This document shows positions 1-9,570 of a stretch of 64,000 nucleotides of DNA, one piece after another (the stretch's first letter is position 1; each line of letters starts with the position of its first letter). The position numbers and the translations under genes were made by a program. Where the stretch lies: assembly GCF_030345695.1 (NCBI RefSeq), contig NZ_JAUASV010000010.1:1-64000 (forward strand). The letters are read 5' to 3'. Source of the stretch: Galbitalea sp. SE-J8. Lineage in GTDB: Bacteria > Actinomycetota > Actinomycetes > Actinomycetales > Microbacteriaceae. The notes beneath the pieces were generated by a model, which saw nothing but the letters and a program-made list of their open reading frames with translations, did no database searches and was not told where the DNA came from.

Positions 1-112
1 TCATCGTGAAGATGCCTTTCGAGTGGGTTGTAGGAGATTCCTCGAAGGGACTACACGGTGACCGCGCCCACGTCTACGACGAGACCGGCCACCGCGAACT
101 ACACCACGTTAA

Positions 113-805
113 GGGGCACTACTGCTTGGCCGCGCGGTGGATGTCCCGCTCCTCGGTGCAGCCCTCTCATCACTGCTCGCAGACTTCCTTGTGCGTGTAT
201 CGCCAAAGTCCGATATCCGCGATGGCGTTGTCACCCGCTTGCCGGCGCTCAGCAGCAGCGCGCTCACGAGCGAACTGGTGTTGAGGTATCTGCGCCTGAA
301 CTGCCTGACATCGGCATACGCACCCCTGTGGAACGGCTGTTTTTTGCCCGACTTTCGAGATGACAGCTGGACCAAGGCGGCTGAATGGCGTCTTGCGCCG
401 CTCGGCGACGTCCCAGCTACATGGACCTCTGTGGTTCCGCTTCGGAATAGCCTCGCGCGGCGACAAGCGCTGACGGAGATCGATGCGGCTGTCGCCCTGT
501 CTCTCGGGATCTCGGCGGAGGAACTGTGCACGATCTACCGGACGCAGTTCCCTGTCCTCTACGGATACGACACCCGTAGTAGCTTCTTCGATGCGAACGG
601 ACGAGTCGTGCCCACGTCCGTACTGAGCGTCTGGCGGAAGAAGGGCCAGAACGAGGGGCGATTCGCCGAGAACGAGCTCTCCGAAGCACATCCTGGAAGC
701 GGCGTGACCTACACATACGAACTTCCGTTTGACACTCAAGATCGCGAGACGGACCTTAGAGTCGCGTATTCGGAGTTCGCGCGACGAGCCGCTACTCGCT
801 CCTGA
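113..805 (+). pseudogene. C-terminal fragment of a DNA methyltransferase (plus-strand copy)
   Basis: The readable frame from 113 to the TGA at 803-805 matches the C-terminal, target-recognition end of large Eco57I/DISARM-DrmMI-like adenine methyltransferases. It is clearly paralogous to the opposite-strand copy that follows: shared blocks include YRTQFPVLYGYD, VPTSVLS-W, RRQAL-EID and LRLN-LT-AY, at roughly half identity by eye. The frame is closed upstream by stops at 59-61 and 110-112, so no continuous N-terminal half can lie in this frame. A stretch in another frame before 130 (GDR, then VYD, then HY-LA) may be a displaced piece of the same gene, which would imply a deletion plus frameshift. 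No catalytic NPPY/F motif is visible. I read it as a broken remnant; the left flank is outside the window. Confidence 0.6.
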
Positions 806-2397
806 AGTTCGGCGTATGCGAGTTGCATGTCAGCTTCGCGATCAAGCAAGAAGAAGGGTGGCTTGAAGGTGTAGCGCATGCCCGATGACGCGTGCTCCCA
901 CACAATCTCCGAGTCGAAGTCGGCGCGTCGTTGTCGCCACTCGGACAGGACTGAAGTCGGGACTTGGCGCCCCGCCTGATCGAAGTACGTGGCCCCTCGG
1001 TCGTACCCATAGAGGACGGGGAACTGCGTCCGGTAGATCGCCGCCATCTCGTCGCTCTCGATTCCGAGCGCCAGCGCAACCAGGACGTCTATCTCTAGGA
1101 GGGCCTGCCGTCGGTCAACTGCCCGCCGCAAGGGAACTTGTGCCGTCCACTCCTCTGACACCGCTCCGAGAGCCGGTCGAAGTGGATAGAAGAAGCCACC
1201 GTCCGTCCATGCATCTTCGACGTACTCCGCATCGAAGCACGCCGCCCACAGGTCACCGTAGGCCGCGGTCAGCGCGTTCAACCGAAGCGATCTCAGCAGT
1301 AGGAGGGGGAGGATCGCCGGATCGTCGGAGAATGGCAGCCGGTCAAGGGTCGCAGCCGAGATCGTCGACTTCGGTGCGGCACGTACGGCAAAGTCGTGCA
1401 GCAGTGACGCCGCGAACGCGCTAGCCGCGACGAGAACGCGAGGCTTACCCGGAAGCCCAACCGACGAGACTCCATGAATGTGCGCTGTCCCAGGAGGGAT
1501 CAGGGCAGGGATGAACGTCCGCTCTCCAGTATTCGCAGCCATGTTGCGCCAAGCGAGCCGGTAGTGCCGACGGGCCGGTGTGACGGAACCTTCCGGTTCC
1601 ATCTTCCACTGGGTGTAGCTGGCGTCGTACACCGAGCGGTCCCCGCGCGGCTTGTAGGAGGTGACCGGGACCTCATCGGGAGCGAGCGCCTCAAGGTCCG
1701 TCTCGGTCCAGTCCGTGTTGTGGAGCATCGTGGCGTTCGGGTACTTGAACAATGGGCGACCGACCCCGAGGTGAGATCCCTGGAGGATGACCGAATCCCA
1801 CGATTCCGGCACACCCCACTCCGAATCGAAGATGCCCTTCTTGCGATCGATGCTCTCGTCCCAGCCGCGTGAGAACTCAAGGTTCAAGCTCCCGACTCGG
1901 GGGGCCCGAGAGAGTTTCTCGAGTACCTCGGCGGTGGACCTATTGACCGCGTAGACCATCCGGGTCTGCTCCACTGGCACGCCCTCAGTTTCGAGCACGG
2001 CGTGCCAGGACTTCAGGGTCTCTGCGTCGACTAGGACAATCCGAGAGGCGTGCGGTCGCACGTCCCAATGTCCGTCGAGGTCCTTGATGCCAGGCTCGCT
2101 GCCGGAACCATCATGTTTGAGCGATGCTTCGACCGTGACCGGGTGATAAAGCGACGCCGCCTGCAAGAACCTGGGATCGCCCGGGCTGCCATACACATTC
2201 ACTCCGTAGCGACGCTGATTCTGAATCTCGAACAGCTTCAACTCGTTGATGAATTGCCAGTGCCGCCGGAGCCGACAATACGTCGCCGCCCGTAGGCGCC
2301 TGGCTTCCTCATCGGTGAAATGGGACTCCAAGTGGATTAGGCCGACCGAACCTGCTGGTTCCTGAACGTGGTCGGGTGGATGGATGAACAACACCAT
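736..2397 (-). pseudogene. 5'-truncated DNA methyltransferase, specificity half (minus-strand copy)
   Basis: This reads as the middle and C-terminal part of an Eco57I-type/DISARM-DrmMI-like adenine methyltransferase: GLIHLESHFTD, RRHWQFINELKLF, YGVNVYG, then the target-recognition-like tail with YRTQFPVLYGYD. Homology starts right at the left end (about 2370-2397), where the recombinase gene begins on the other strand; the frame stays open to 2484 but that extension looks meaningless. Family members are usually 1000 residues or more with an N-terminal SAM-binding and NPPY/F domain; both are absent here. The last about 16 codons are simply the complement of the plus-strand copy, so the native stop is also lost. 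It is either a dead fragment or a silent specificity cassette, given the adjacent tyrosine recombinase. Confidence 0.6.
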
Positions 2398-3235
2398 CCC
2401 GGCTGCCTGGCAGCACGAGCTCACGCACTGGACGATCGCGATGCGCGCGTCCCGTCTCACCCCGCAGACCATCGAGCTGCGCACCTCCCACCTCCGCCGC
2501 CTCGCCCGCGCTAGCTTGGCCGACAGCCCCTGGTCGGTGACAGGTCAGCAGCTCATTGACTGGGTTGGTGCGCACGCCTGGCGGCGCGAAACCGCTCGGG
2601 CCATGCGATCGTCACTCCGCCGGTTCTGGGCTTGGGGGGTCGACGCCGGGCGCGCCTCCGCTAACCCGGCGCTTGCGCTCCCTGAGGTCCGGCCGGAGAC
2701 GCCGAGTCCGCGTCCCGCCACCGCCACCACTGTGCGCGCCGCGATCGACACCGCCGACCCGAGGGTCGTGCTCATGCTCCGGCTCGCGAACGAACTCGGG
2801 ATGCGTCGCGGCGAAGTCGCTCAGGTGCATCCCGCGAACGACCTCGTACGCGACCCGAGCGGGTGGTCGCTGCTTGTCCACGGGAAAGGACTCCGGAAGC
2901 GCGTCCTTCCCCTGCCCGACGACCTGGCCCGGGCGTTGCTCGCCGTAGCTGACGACTTCCTATTCCCGTCGCCGAACGGCGGCCATCTCACCCCGCACTG
3001 GGTCGGCAGCCTCGTCTCCCGGGCGCTCGGCGACGGCACCACGATGCACCAGCTTCGTCACCTTTGTGCCACGGAGATCCACGACGCCACCCGCGACGTG
3101 CGACTGGTCCAGGTCATGCTCGGGCACGCTTCCCTCGCGACGACGCAGCGATACCTCGCCGTTGACCATGCCCAGATCCGCTCGGCGCTCGCGACTCGGT
3201 CGGCGCGTTGGCAGAGTCCGCGCGAGAACGTCTGA
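2384..3235 (+). CDS. Tyrosine recombinase / site-specific integrase
   Basis: A 283-residue recombinase of the XerC/phage integrase family, which breaks and rejoins DNA at specific sites through a covalent tyrosyl intermediate. The N-terminal SAM-like core-binding domain covers about residues 1-95 and the catalytic domain the rest. Catalytic residues are visible: R141 in GMRRGE, H222-x-x-R225 in HQLRH, H248 in LGHASL and nucleophile Y257 in TTQRYL. The ATG at 2384 has GGGTGGATGG just before it. The gene overlaps the 5' end of the truncated methyltransferase copy head to head and stops 21 nt before the large helicase gene. It may mobilise this block or invert the methyltransferase segments; actinophage integrases of the same size and layout are the other possibility. 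Confidence 0.85.
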   Translation: MNNTIPAAWQHELTHWTIAMRASRLTPQTIELRTSHLRRLARASLADSPWSVTGQQLIDWVGAHAWRRETARAMRSSLRRFWAWGVDAGRASANPALALPEVRPETPSPRPATATTVRAAIDTADPRVVLMLRLANELGMRRGEVAQVHPANDLVRDPSGWSLLVHGKGLRKRVLPLPDDLARALLAVADDFLFPSPNGGHLTPHWVGSLVSRALGDGTTMHQLRHLCATEIHDATRDVRLVQVMLGHASLATTQRYLAVDHAQIRSALATRSARWQSPRENV

Positions 3236-3244
3236 GGTGATCGC

Positions 3245-3250
3245 TAGGTT
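3245..3250 (+). promoter_or_regulatory. Candidate -10 box for a leaderless helicase transcript
   Basis: TAGGTT is followed by six bases and then the GTG start of the helicase. A TANNNT box 6-7 nt before the start codon is the usual look of a leaderless promoter in actinomycetes. There is no convincing Shine-Dalgarno. Sequence-only inference. Confidence 0.4.
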
Positions 3251-3256
3251 TAGGGC

Positions 3257-6200
3257 GTGACCGAACTGCTGCCGAGCCTCGAGGCCGAGCAGTTCCGCCA
3301 TGCCCTCACGGACTATCTGACCACGACCTTCGCCTTCGCCGATGCGGAAGCCGAGGAGGAGCTCGACCGTCTCCTCAAGGACCCGGATCGCGGCATATTC
3401 CGAGGGCCGTATGCACGGCTGCGGCTGCCTTTCCGCGCCGCCGAGTCTGGGTGGGAGGAGCTCATCGCCTGGACCCCGCCATACCCGCCGCATGCGCACC
3501 AGGCTGCCGCCTGGCGTCGCCTCATCAGCCGGGACCTCGGCGACGGCGATCCCGGACCGCACCCGACTCTCGTGACCACCGGCACCGGATCCGGCAAGAC
3601 GGAAGCCTTCCTCTATCCTGTGCTCGACCACGTCATGCGGATGAAGGCGGCCGGACAGTCGGGCATCAAGGCGCTCATCCTCTACCCGATGAACGCCCTC
3701 GCGAACGACCAGGCGCGACGCATCGCTGAACTCATCACCGGGGTCAAGCAGCTCGCCGGGATCAGGGCAGCGCTTTACACCGGGCAGGGTGGCAAACAGA
3801 CCTCGATCGTGACGCCCGACTCGCTCATTACGAGGCGCGACGCGATCCGGGAGACGCCGCCGGACATCTTGCTGACGAACTACAAGATGCTCGACCAGCT
3901 GCTCCTGCGTCGTGCCGACCGCAAGCTCTGGTCCGAGTCGGCAGAGAGCCTCCGCTACCTGGTTCTCGACGAGTTCCACACCTATGACGGTGCCCAAGGC
4001 ACCGACGTCGCGATGCTGCTGCGCCGGCTCGGGCTCGTCCTCAAGCGAGACCTTCCCGCGGGAACCAACCCGGCCGTACTCGCCCGACCGCTCGGACTGA
4101 TGACGCCCGTCGCCACCTCCGCGACGCTCGGCGACAAGGGCGACCCCGCGGCGATGATCTCGTTCGCGAAGACGGTGTTCGGCGTCGACATCCCGACCGA
4201 CGGGGTCGTCACTGAGACACGGCTTACTGTCGCCGAATGGGAGGACGGGGCCGAGGACGAGCTCACGGGCATGAATCTGATCCCCGCGGAACTCGACAAT
4301 CACCTCGCCCGCGCGATCAACGAGCAGGTCGCAGGTCTCGATGACGCGGAGGAGCGCGCTCGGATCGTCCTCACCTTGCTGTACAAAGACTCCGAACGCG
4401 CCGCGAAGGTCGAGCCGCTCCAGCTAGCGAAAGCGCATCCCGCGATTCGTCTGCTCATCGAGCAGACGGAGAAGGCGATCAAGGTCGACGACCTCGTTGA
4501 GTTCCTGCTTCCGCGCGGCTACCTGCCCGACCAGTCGGAAGTGCAGCGATTCCTCGAGCGACGTGCCTTCATTGCCAACCTGCTTGCTGCAATGAGTCAC
4601 GTCCGAGCTGCCACCGGATTCGGCAAGGCGCTCGATGTCAGCGTTCATCTCTGGGTGCGCGAGCTCACCCGCATGGACCGCCGGGCGACGGGTCAGGTGT
4701 ATTTCGACTGGGCGGACGATGGCGACCTTGCGGCTGACGATGAGGAAAACGACACTCCGGTGGCGTTCCCGGCGCTCTACTGCCGCCACTGCGGCCGCAG
4801 CGGCTGGGGCATCGTGCTCGCGCCCACTGGCACGGACCTCGACGCCGAAGGCGTCGACCCTCGTGCGAAGCGCCTTGCCGACGACGCCCGATTCCGAGCC
4901 CTCATCCACGCCCCGCGGGAGCAGGAGCAGCAGGACGCCGGTGCCGTCATCGAAGGACTGCGCTGGCTCGAGCCGAAGCAGCGACAGCTGCTCGCCGAGC
5001 CAGGTGACTCCGAGCTGGCACTACCAGTCCTCGCCATCACCGGTGACGGTGCGGAGGAGGCCGCCCGCGACGATGTGTGCCCGTCTTGCGGCCGTGCCGG
5101 GGGCATCCGCTTCGTCGGCAGTGCGATCGCCACGCAACTGTCGGTCGCGGTGACGACCCTATTCGGCGAAGCAGGACTCGACGACCGCGAGAAGAAGTCC
5201 CTCATCTTCACCGACAGCGTGCAGGACGCTGCCCACCGGGCCGGCTTCGTACAGAGCCGGGCACACGTCTTCGCCCTGCGGAACGCGATCAGCCGTGCCG
5301 TGAACGGCGGCCAGTCGGGAGCGGTCAACCTCAGCGATCTAGTCGATCGGATGATCGAGCAGGCGACGACGCCGGCCCAACGGTTCCTGCTGCTCGCCCC
5401 GGACATCGCTGGCCACGACAATTTCGTCGACTTCTGGAACGACGCCTCGAAAAAGAAGATCGAGGACAAGGTGAAGCGCCGCGTGCGTAAGCGGCTGCTG
5501 CTCGACGTCGAACTCGAGTTCGGTCTCCAGTCCCGCGTCGGTCGCACCCTCGAGCTCACCGGCACCGTCGCAGCCGGGGTTTCGGCCGGCGACGCGAAGC
5601 AGCTCGAGACCATCGGGCGGAAGGCCGTCGCCGGTACGCTGCACCAGCCGCAGCTCGCCGTCGAAGCACCCAATGATGAACTCACCGCCGATCAGCTCGT
5701 GCGCTGGGTCCGCGGTGTCCTTGAGCGGATGCGCGAGCGCGGCGCGATCGAACACTCCTGGTACCAGAAGTACATCCAGGACGACGGCTCGCGGTGGTTC
5801 ATCTCCGGTGGACGGCCCCGCGGTGAAGGCATGCCCGCATTCCCAGAAGGTCGCGACGCCCCGGCCTACCCGCGCCTCGGGGATGCCCTGCGGGCCGACA
5901 AGCGCCGCAAGTCCGGACTCGACAATGCACTTAATGCGCAGAGCTGGTACTCGACCTGGGCGCGGGACACCCTCGGCGTCACCGTGCAGGTGGGCGCTCA
6001 CCTCACGCGCGCGCTCCTCGCCGAGCTCACCAGAGCGAACATCCTCAGCGCTCTCACGACGAAGAGCGGTGCGACCGTATACGCCATCCGCGAGGACCGC
6101 GTGACCGTTACGACCGCTGCCCTCGGCGGCTGGCTGGCTGGCAGCTACCAGCTGATCTGCCCGATCTGCGAGAACAAGGTCGTCGGACGCGACGAGGTCA

Positions 6201-9200
6201 TCGACCAGCTCGAAGGCGCCCCGTGCACATCGGCTCGTTGCCCGGGCCATCTGCAACGAGAAGCCGGCAAGGACAACTACTACCGCGAGCTGTACACGGG
6301 TGGCGAAATGCGTCGGGTCGTCGCTCGCGAGCACACCGGGCTCCTCACCGACGAGGATCGACTCAAGTACGAAACCCAGTTCAAGGCATCCGCGGACAAC
6401 CCTGATGCACCGAACGTGCTCGTCGCGACCCCGACGCTGGAGATGGGCATCGACATTGGCGACCTCTCGACGGTCATGCTCGCCGGGCTGCCGAAGTCGG
6501 TGGCGAGCTACCTGCAGCGGGTCGGCCGCGCCGGCCGGCTCACCGGCAACGCGCTCAACCTCGCCTTCGTCTCCGGACGTGGCGACCAGCTGCCGCGACT
6601 CACAGAGCCGCTCACGGTGATCGATGGCGCCGTCCGTCCGCCCGCCACCTACCTCAACGCCGAGGAGATCCTGCAGCGCCAGTACCTCGCGTCAGTGTTC
6701 GACCGGCGGGCGGCCGCCAGCACCTCAGTCGACCAGCCGAACACGGCTGGCGAGGCGTTCAAGTCGGCTGCTCCGGGCACGTTCCTTAGTGATGCTGTCG
6801 CCGATGCCGAGACGAACGCGGCGGCCTATGTCACGGATTTCCTCGCCGCCTTCGACGGGCTCGAGCAGTGGGCTGTTGACAGTCTGACCGCGTTCGCGAC
6901 TCCTACGGACGGGACCGGCACGAGCCCGCTCGCTGCCGTCGTCTTCGGTGCAGTGAAACGGTGGAACGACCGTCTGGAGCAGCTCGGTTACCGGCTTAAG
7001 CAGGTGGAAGACAGCCTCCCCGACCTCAAACTCAAGGCCGAGCACCCGGCTGCCGAAGATAACGACAAGATCGATCACAAGGCCGCACTCTCTGCGCAGC
7101 GCGGGATCACTCGGCAGATCAGCGACATGCGGAAAGAGCACTGGGTCGGTGCCCTGGAAGCACTCGGGATCCTCCCGAACTACACACTGCTCGATGACTC
7201 GGTGCGGCTCGACGTGGCACTCAGCTGGTACGACCCCGACACGAATGCCTATGAGACCGAAACGAGCAGCTACGAGCGAGGCGCGAGCACCGCCATTCGC
7301 GAACTCGCCCCAGGTGCGGTGTTCTACGCCCACGGACTCGAGATGACGATCGATGCCGTCGAACTCGGCGCCGATGGCGGCAGCGTCCACGACTGGCAGC
7401 TCTGCCCTTCCTGCGGCTACTCGCTCGACGTCACTGAAGCGGACGGGCCGGTCGCCTCGTGCCCGCGTTGCGGATCGTCGAAGATCGGCGACACCGGCCA
7501 GCGGATGCCGATCGTCCACCTCGAACGGGTCAGCTCCGAAGTCCGCCGCGACGAGTCCGCGATCACCGACCGCGCCGACGAGCGGCGACGGCAGACCTTC
7601 ACGGTGCATGTGTCGGCCGACATTGACCCGATGAACGTCACTCGACAGTGGTACGTCGACGGCAAGGGGCTCGCGATTCGCTACTGCCGCGACCTCCCGA
7701 TCCGCTGGCTCAACCTCGGACTCCAGGCCCAGGGCGGGCTTCCGCGATTCATCGCCGGCGAAGAACTGAAGACACCGCTCTTCCGTGTGTGTCGGCTCTG
7801 CGGCAAGCTCGACCGCTCAACGAACGCGAACTCCCGTACAGAGCATCGCGCCTGGTGCCCGAATCGCTCAGCGACGAAGGAGGACACCAGGCAGGTCGCG
7901 CTCATGCGTGAACTCAGGACTCAGGGTCTTGTCCTTCGGGTCCCACCTGCCGTTGCACTCGGTCGGGGTCTGCAATTGCAGAGCCTCACGGCGTCGTTGC
8001 TCCTCGGACTCCGCGAGACCATCGGCGGTGACCCCGACCACCTTCGCGTCGAGCCGATCGTCGACCCGGTCTTCTCCGACGGCACGGAGAATGCGACCGC
8101 GCTGCTGATCCACGACGCCGTGCCGGGCGGCACCGGATATCTTGCCGACCTCGCCGAGCCCGACCGCATTCGTCGAATCTTGGAGGTCGCGTACGAGGTC
8201 GTGAAGTCCTGCCCCTGCGCCACCGAGAGCAAGAGCGCCTGCTACCGCTGCCTCCTGCCGTTCGCCCCTGGGCGAGCGGCGAAGGACGTGTCCCGCGCCG
8301 CCGCCGAGCAGATCCTCGCCGACCTGCTCACTGACGAGGCCGGTGCACTCAAGGACTGGAACGTCATCAAGGAGGAGCCGCCGAAGCCGGAGCCGCCGCT
8401 CGAGGCGAAATTCCGTGCAGTATTCAAGGATCGTCTGCAGAAGCTGGGCGCCAGCGTGAAGGAAAGCGTCGATGCTACCGGCCAGCGCCTCACCGCCACG
8501 CTCCCTGGTGGCGTGGTCTGGGTGCTCCGCGAACAGGTCCTCGTCGGCGGGGTCGTGAAGCCGGACTTCATCCTCGAGTGCGGCCCGCACCGTGTCGCGA
8601 TCTTCACGGATGGCCAGCTTTACCATGCCTCGACTCAGCACAACCGGATCGCGGACGACGCATCAAAGCGGCGCTACCTTCGCGATCAGGGGTACCTGGT
8701 GTTCGGGATCACGTGGGACGACGTCGACCAGGCTGCGGCCAGCGCCCATCCCGTAGCGGCGGACTGGTTCGACGCGACTAAAGCGGCAGTGTTCGCACAG
8801 CAGTGGCAGATCCCCGCACATGCACTCGCTCACGTCACGAAGAACCCGATCGACCAGCTCCTCGAGCTGGTGCAGGATCCCGGCGTGCTGACGACGTGGG
8901 AGCGCATCGGCGCGGCGCTTCCCGTGCTCCTCTGGGATGGAGTCACATTCCAGGACCTCGGAGGATCGGCAGTCAGCAGCTGGGCTGCTGACGTTCTCCT
9001 GGCCACCGCTAGCGGTGTCGGTGTACGCGGGAAAGAACTCTCAGTGCTGGCTCGGCAGGCGTTCTCCGCGCTAGCGGCGCGCGCGAAGTCTCCGAGGGAC
9101 TTTGATGCCGCGCTCCTCATCGACGACCGCGTTGTGGCGGTGGCGCAGGATCACCACAAGGGCGCATGGCAGACGTGGCTCCGTTGGTCGAACGTCCTCG

Positions 9201-9568
9201 GGATTCGTCCGACAGGGGCATCGACCTTCATCGGCGCACTGTCGGAAGTCCTCAATGACACGACGGCAGGTGTTCCGCTGGAAGCTGCCGCGAGCCCCGA
9301 ATGGGCCGCGGTCATCGCTGATGCCACCGAGGTCGAGCGGAGTCTGCTCGCCCAGCTCGCATCGGCCAAAGGGTTGCCGGTGCCGACGCTCGGCGCCGAG
9401 ATCGGAGATGGCATGCCGCTCGCGATCTCGTGGCCAGACCGTCTCATCGCGGTGGATCTCGAGCTCGTCGACGAGGATCGGGCAGCACTCTCTGCGCTTG
9501 GCTGGCACCTGATCCCCGGGGATGTCGATGCAATCAAGAGCGTCCTCGCGAGGGAAGAGAAGGAGTAG
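3257..9568 (+). CDS. Very large DEAD/DEAH helicase with DUF1998 and C-terminal nuclease-like domain
   Basis: A 2103-residue protein. The SF2 helicase core is clear: Walker A TTGTGSGKT (K114), LYPMNALANDQ, DEFH box at 238-241, TSATLGD, and motif VI QRVGRAGR at 1087-1094. Many CxxC pairs suggest zinc binding (CRHCG, CPSCG, CPIC, CPRCG, CRLCG). A DUF1998 block with CPC...CYRC lies near residues 1640-1680, as in DrmA/DrmB of DISARM and MrfA/YprA-type helicases. Around 1769-1825 a PD-(D/E)xK/Vsr-like fold follows (PDF, then D1785 in TDGQLYHA, then GITWDDV). The last 270 residues are unassigned. It precedes a UvrD-like gene by 2 nt, so the two form one operon. Likely role: phage or foreign-DNA defence, by family association; not proven. 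Confidence 0.85.
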   Translation: MTELLPSLEAEQFRHALTDYLTTTFAFADAEAEEELDRLLKDPDRGIFRGPYARLRLPFRAAESGWEELIAWTPPYPPHAHQAAAWRRLISRDLGDGDPGPHPTLVTTGTGSGKTEAFLYPVLDHVMRMKAAGQSGIKALILYPMNALANDQARRIAELITGVKQLAGIRAALYTGQGGKQTSIVTPDSLITRRDAIRETPPDILLTNYKMLDQLLLRRADRKLWSESAESLRYLVLDEFHTYDGAQGTDVAMLLRRLGLVLKRDLPAGTNPAVLARPLGLMTPVATSATLGDKGDPAAMISFAKTVFGVDIPTDGVVTETRLTVAEWEDGAEDELTGMNLIPAELDNHLARAINEQVAGLDDAEERARIVLTLLYKDSERAAKVEPLQLAKAHPAIRLLIEQTEKAIKVDDLVEFLLPRGYLPDQSEVQRFLERRAFIANLLAAMSHVRAATGFGKALDVSVHLWVRELTRMDRRATGQVYFDWADDGDLAADDEENDTPVAFPALYCRHCGRSGWGIVLAPTGTDLDAEGVDPRAKRLADDARFRALIHAPREQEQQDAGAVIEGLRWLEPKQRQLLAEPGDSELALPVLAITGDGAEEAARDDVCPSCGRAGGIRFVGSAIATQLSVAVTTLFGEAGLDDREKKSLIFTDSVQDAAHRAGFVQSRAHVFALRNAISRAVNGGQSGAVNLSDLVDRMIEQATTPAQRFLLLAPDIAGHDNFVDFWNDASKKKIEDKVKRRVRKRLLLDVELEFGLQSRVGRTLELTGTVAAGVSAGDAKQLETIGRKAVAGTLHQPQLAVEAPNDELTADQLVRWVRGVLERMRERGAIEHSWYQKYIQDDGSRWFISGGRPRGEGMPAFPEGRDAPAYPRLGDALRADKRRKSGLDNALNAQSWYSTWARDTLGVTVQVGAHLTRALLAELTRANILSALTTKSGATVYAIREDRVTVTTAALGGWLAGSYQLICPICENKVVGRDEVIDQLEGAPCTSARCPGHLQREAGKDNYYRELYTGGEMRRVVAREHTGLLTDEDRLKYETQFKASADNPDAPNVLVATPTLEMGIDIGDLSTVMLAGLPKSVASYLQRVGRAGRLTGNALNLAFVSGRGDQLPRLTEPLTVIDGAVRPPATYLNAEEILQRQYLASVFDRRAAASTSVDQPNTAGEAFKSAAPGTFLSDAVADAETNAAAYVTDFLAAFDGLEQWAVDSLTAFATPTDGTGTSPLAAVVFGAVKRWNDRLEQLGYRLKQVEDSLPDLKLKAEHPAAEDNDKIDHKAALSAQRGITRQISDMRKEHWVGALEALGILPNYTLLDDSVRLDVALSWYDPDTNAYETETSSYERGASTAIRELAPGAVFYAHGLEMTIDAVELGADGGSVHDWQLCPSCGYSLDVTEADGPVASCPRCGSSKIGDTGQRMPIVHLERVSSEVRRDESAITDRADERRRQTFTVHVSADIDPMNVTRQWYVDGKGLAIRYCRDLPIRWLNLGLQAQGGLPRFIAGEELKTPLFRVCRLCGKLDRSTNANSRTEHRAWCPNRSATKEDTRQVALMRELRTQGLVLRVPPAVALGRGLQLQSLTASLLLGLRETIGGDPDHLRVEPIVDPVFSDGTENATALLIHDAVPGGTGYLADLAEPDRIRRILEVAYEVVKSCPCATESKSACYRCLLPFAPGRAAKDVSRAAAEQILADLLTDEAGALKDWNVIKEEPPKPEPPLEAKFRAVFKDRLQKLGASVKESVDATGQRLTATLPGGVVWVLREQVLVGGVVKPDFILECGPHRVAIFTDGQLYHASTQHNRIADDASKRRYLRDQGYLVFGITWDDVDQAAASAHPVAADWFDATKAAVFAQQWQIPAHALAHVTKNPIDQLLELVQDPGVLTTWERIGAALPVLLWDGVTFQDLGGSAVSSWAADVLLATASGVGVRGKELSVLARQAFSALAARAKSPRDFDAALLIDDRVVAVAQDHHKGAWQTWLRWSNVLGIRPTGASTFIGALSEVLNDTTAGVPLEAAASPEWAAVIADATEVERSLLAQLASAKGLPVPTLGAEIGDGMPLAISWPDRLIAVDLELVDEDRAALSALGWHLIPGDVDAIKSVLAREEKE

Positions 9569-9570
9569 CC

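Noticed and set aside
1-112. Possible transposase fragment at the left edge
   Set aside because: The short frame with GDSSKGLHGD has a vague transposase look but equally fits a displaced methyltransferase piece; too short to support either call.
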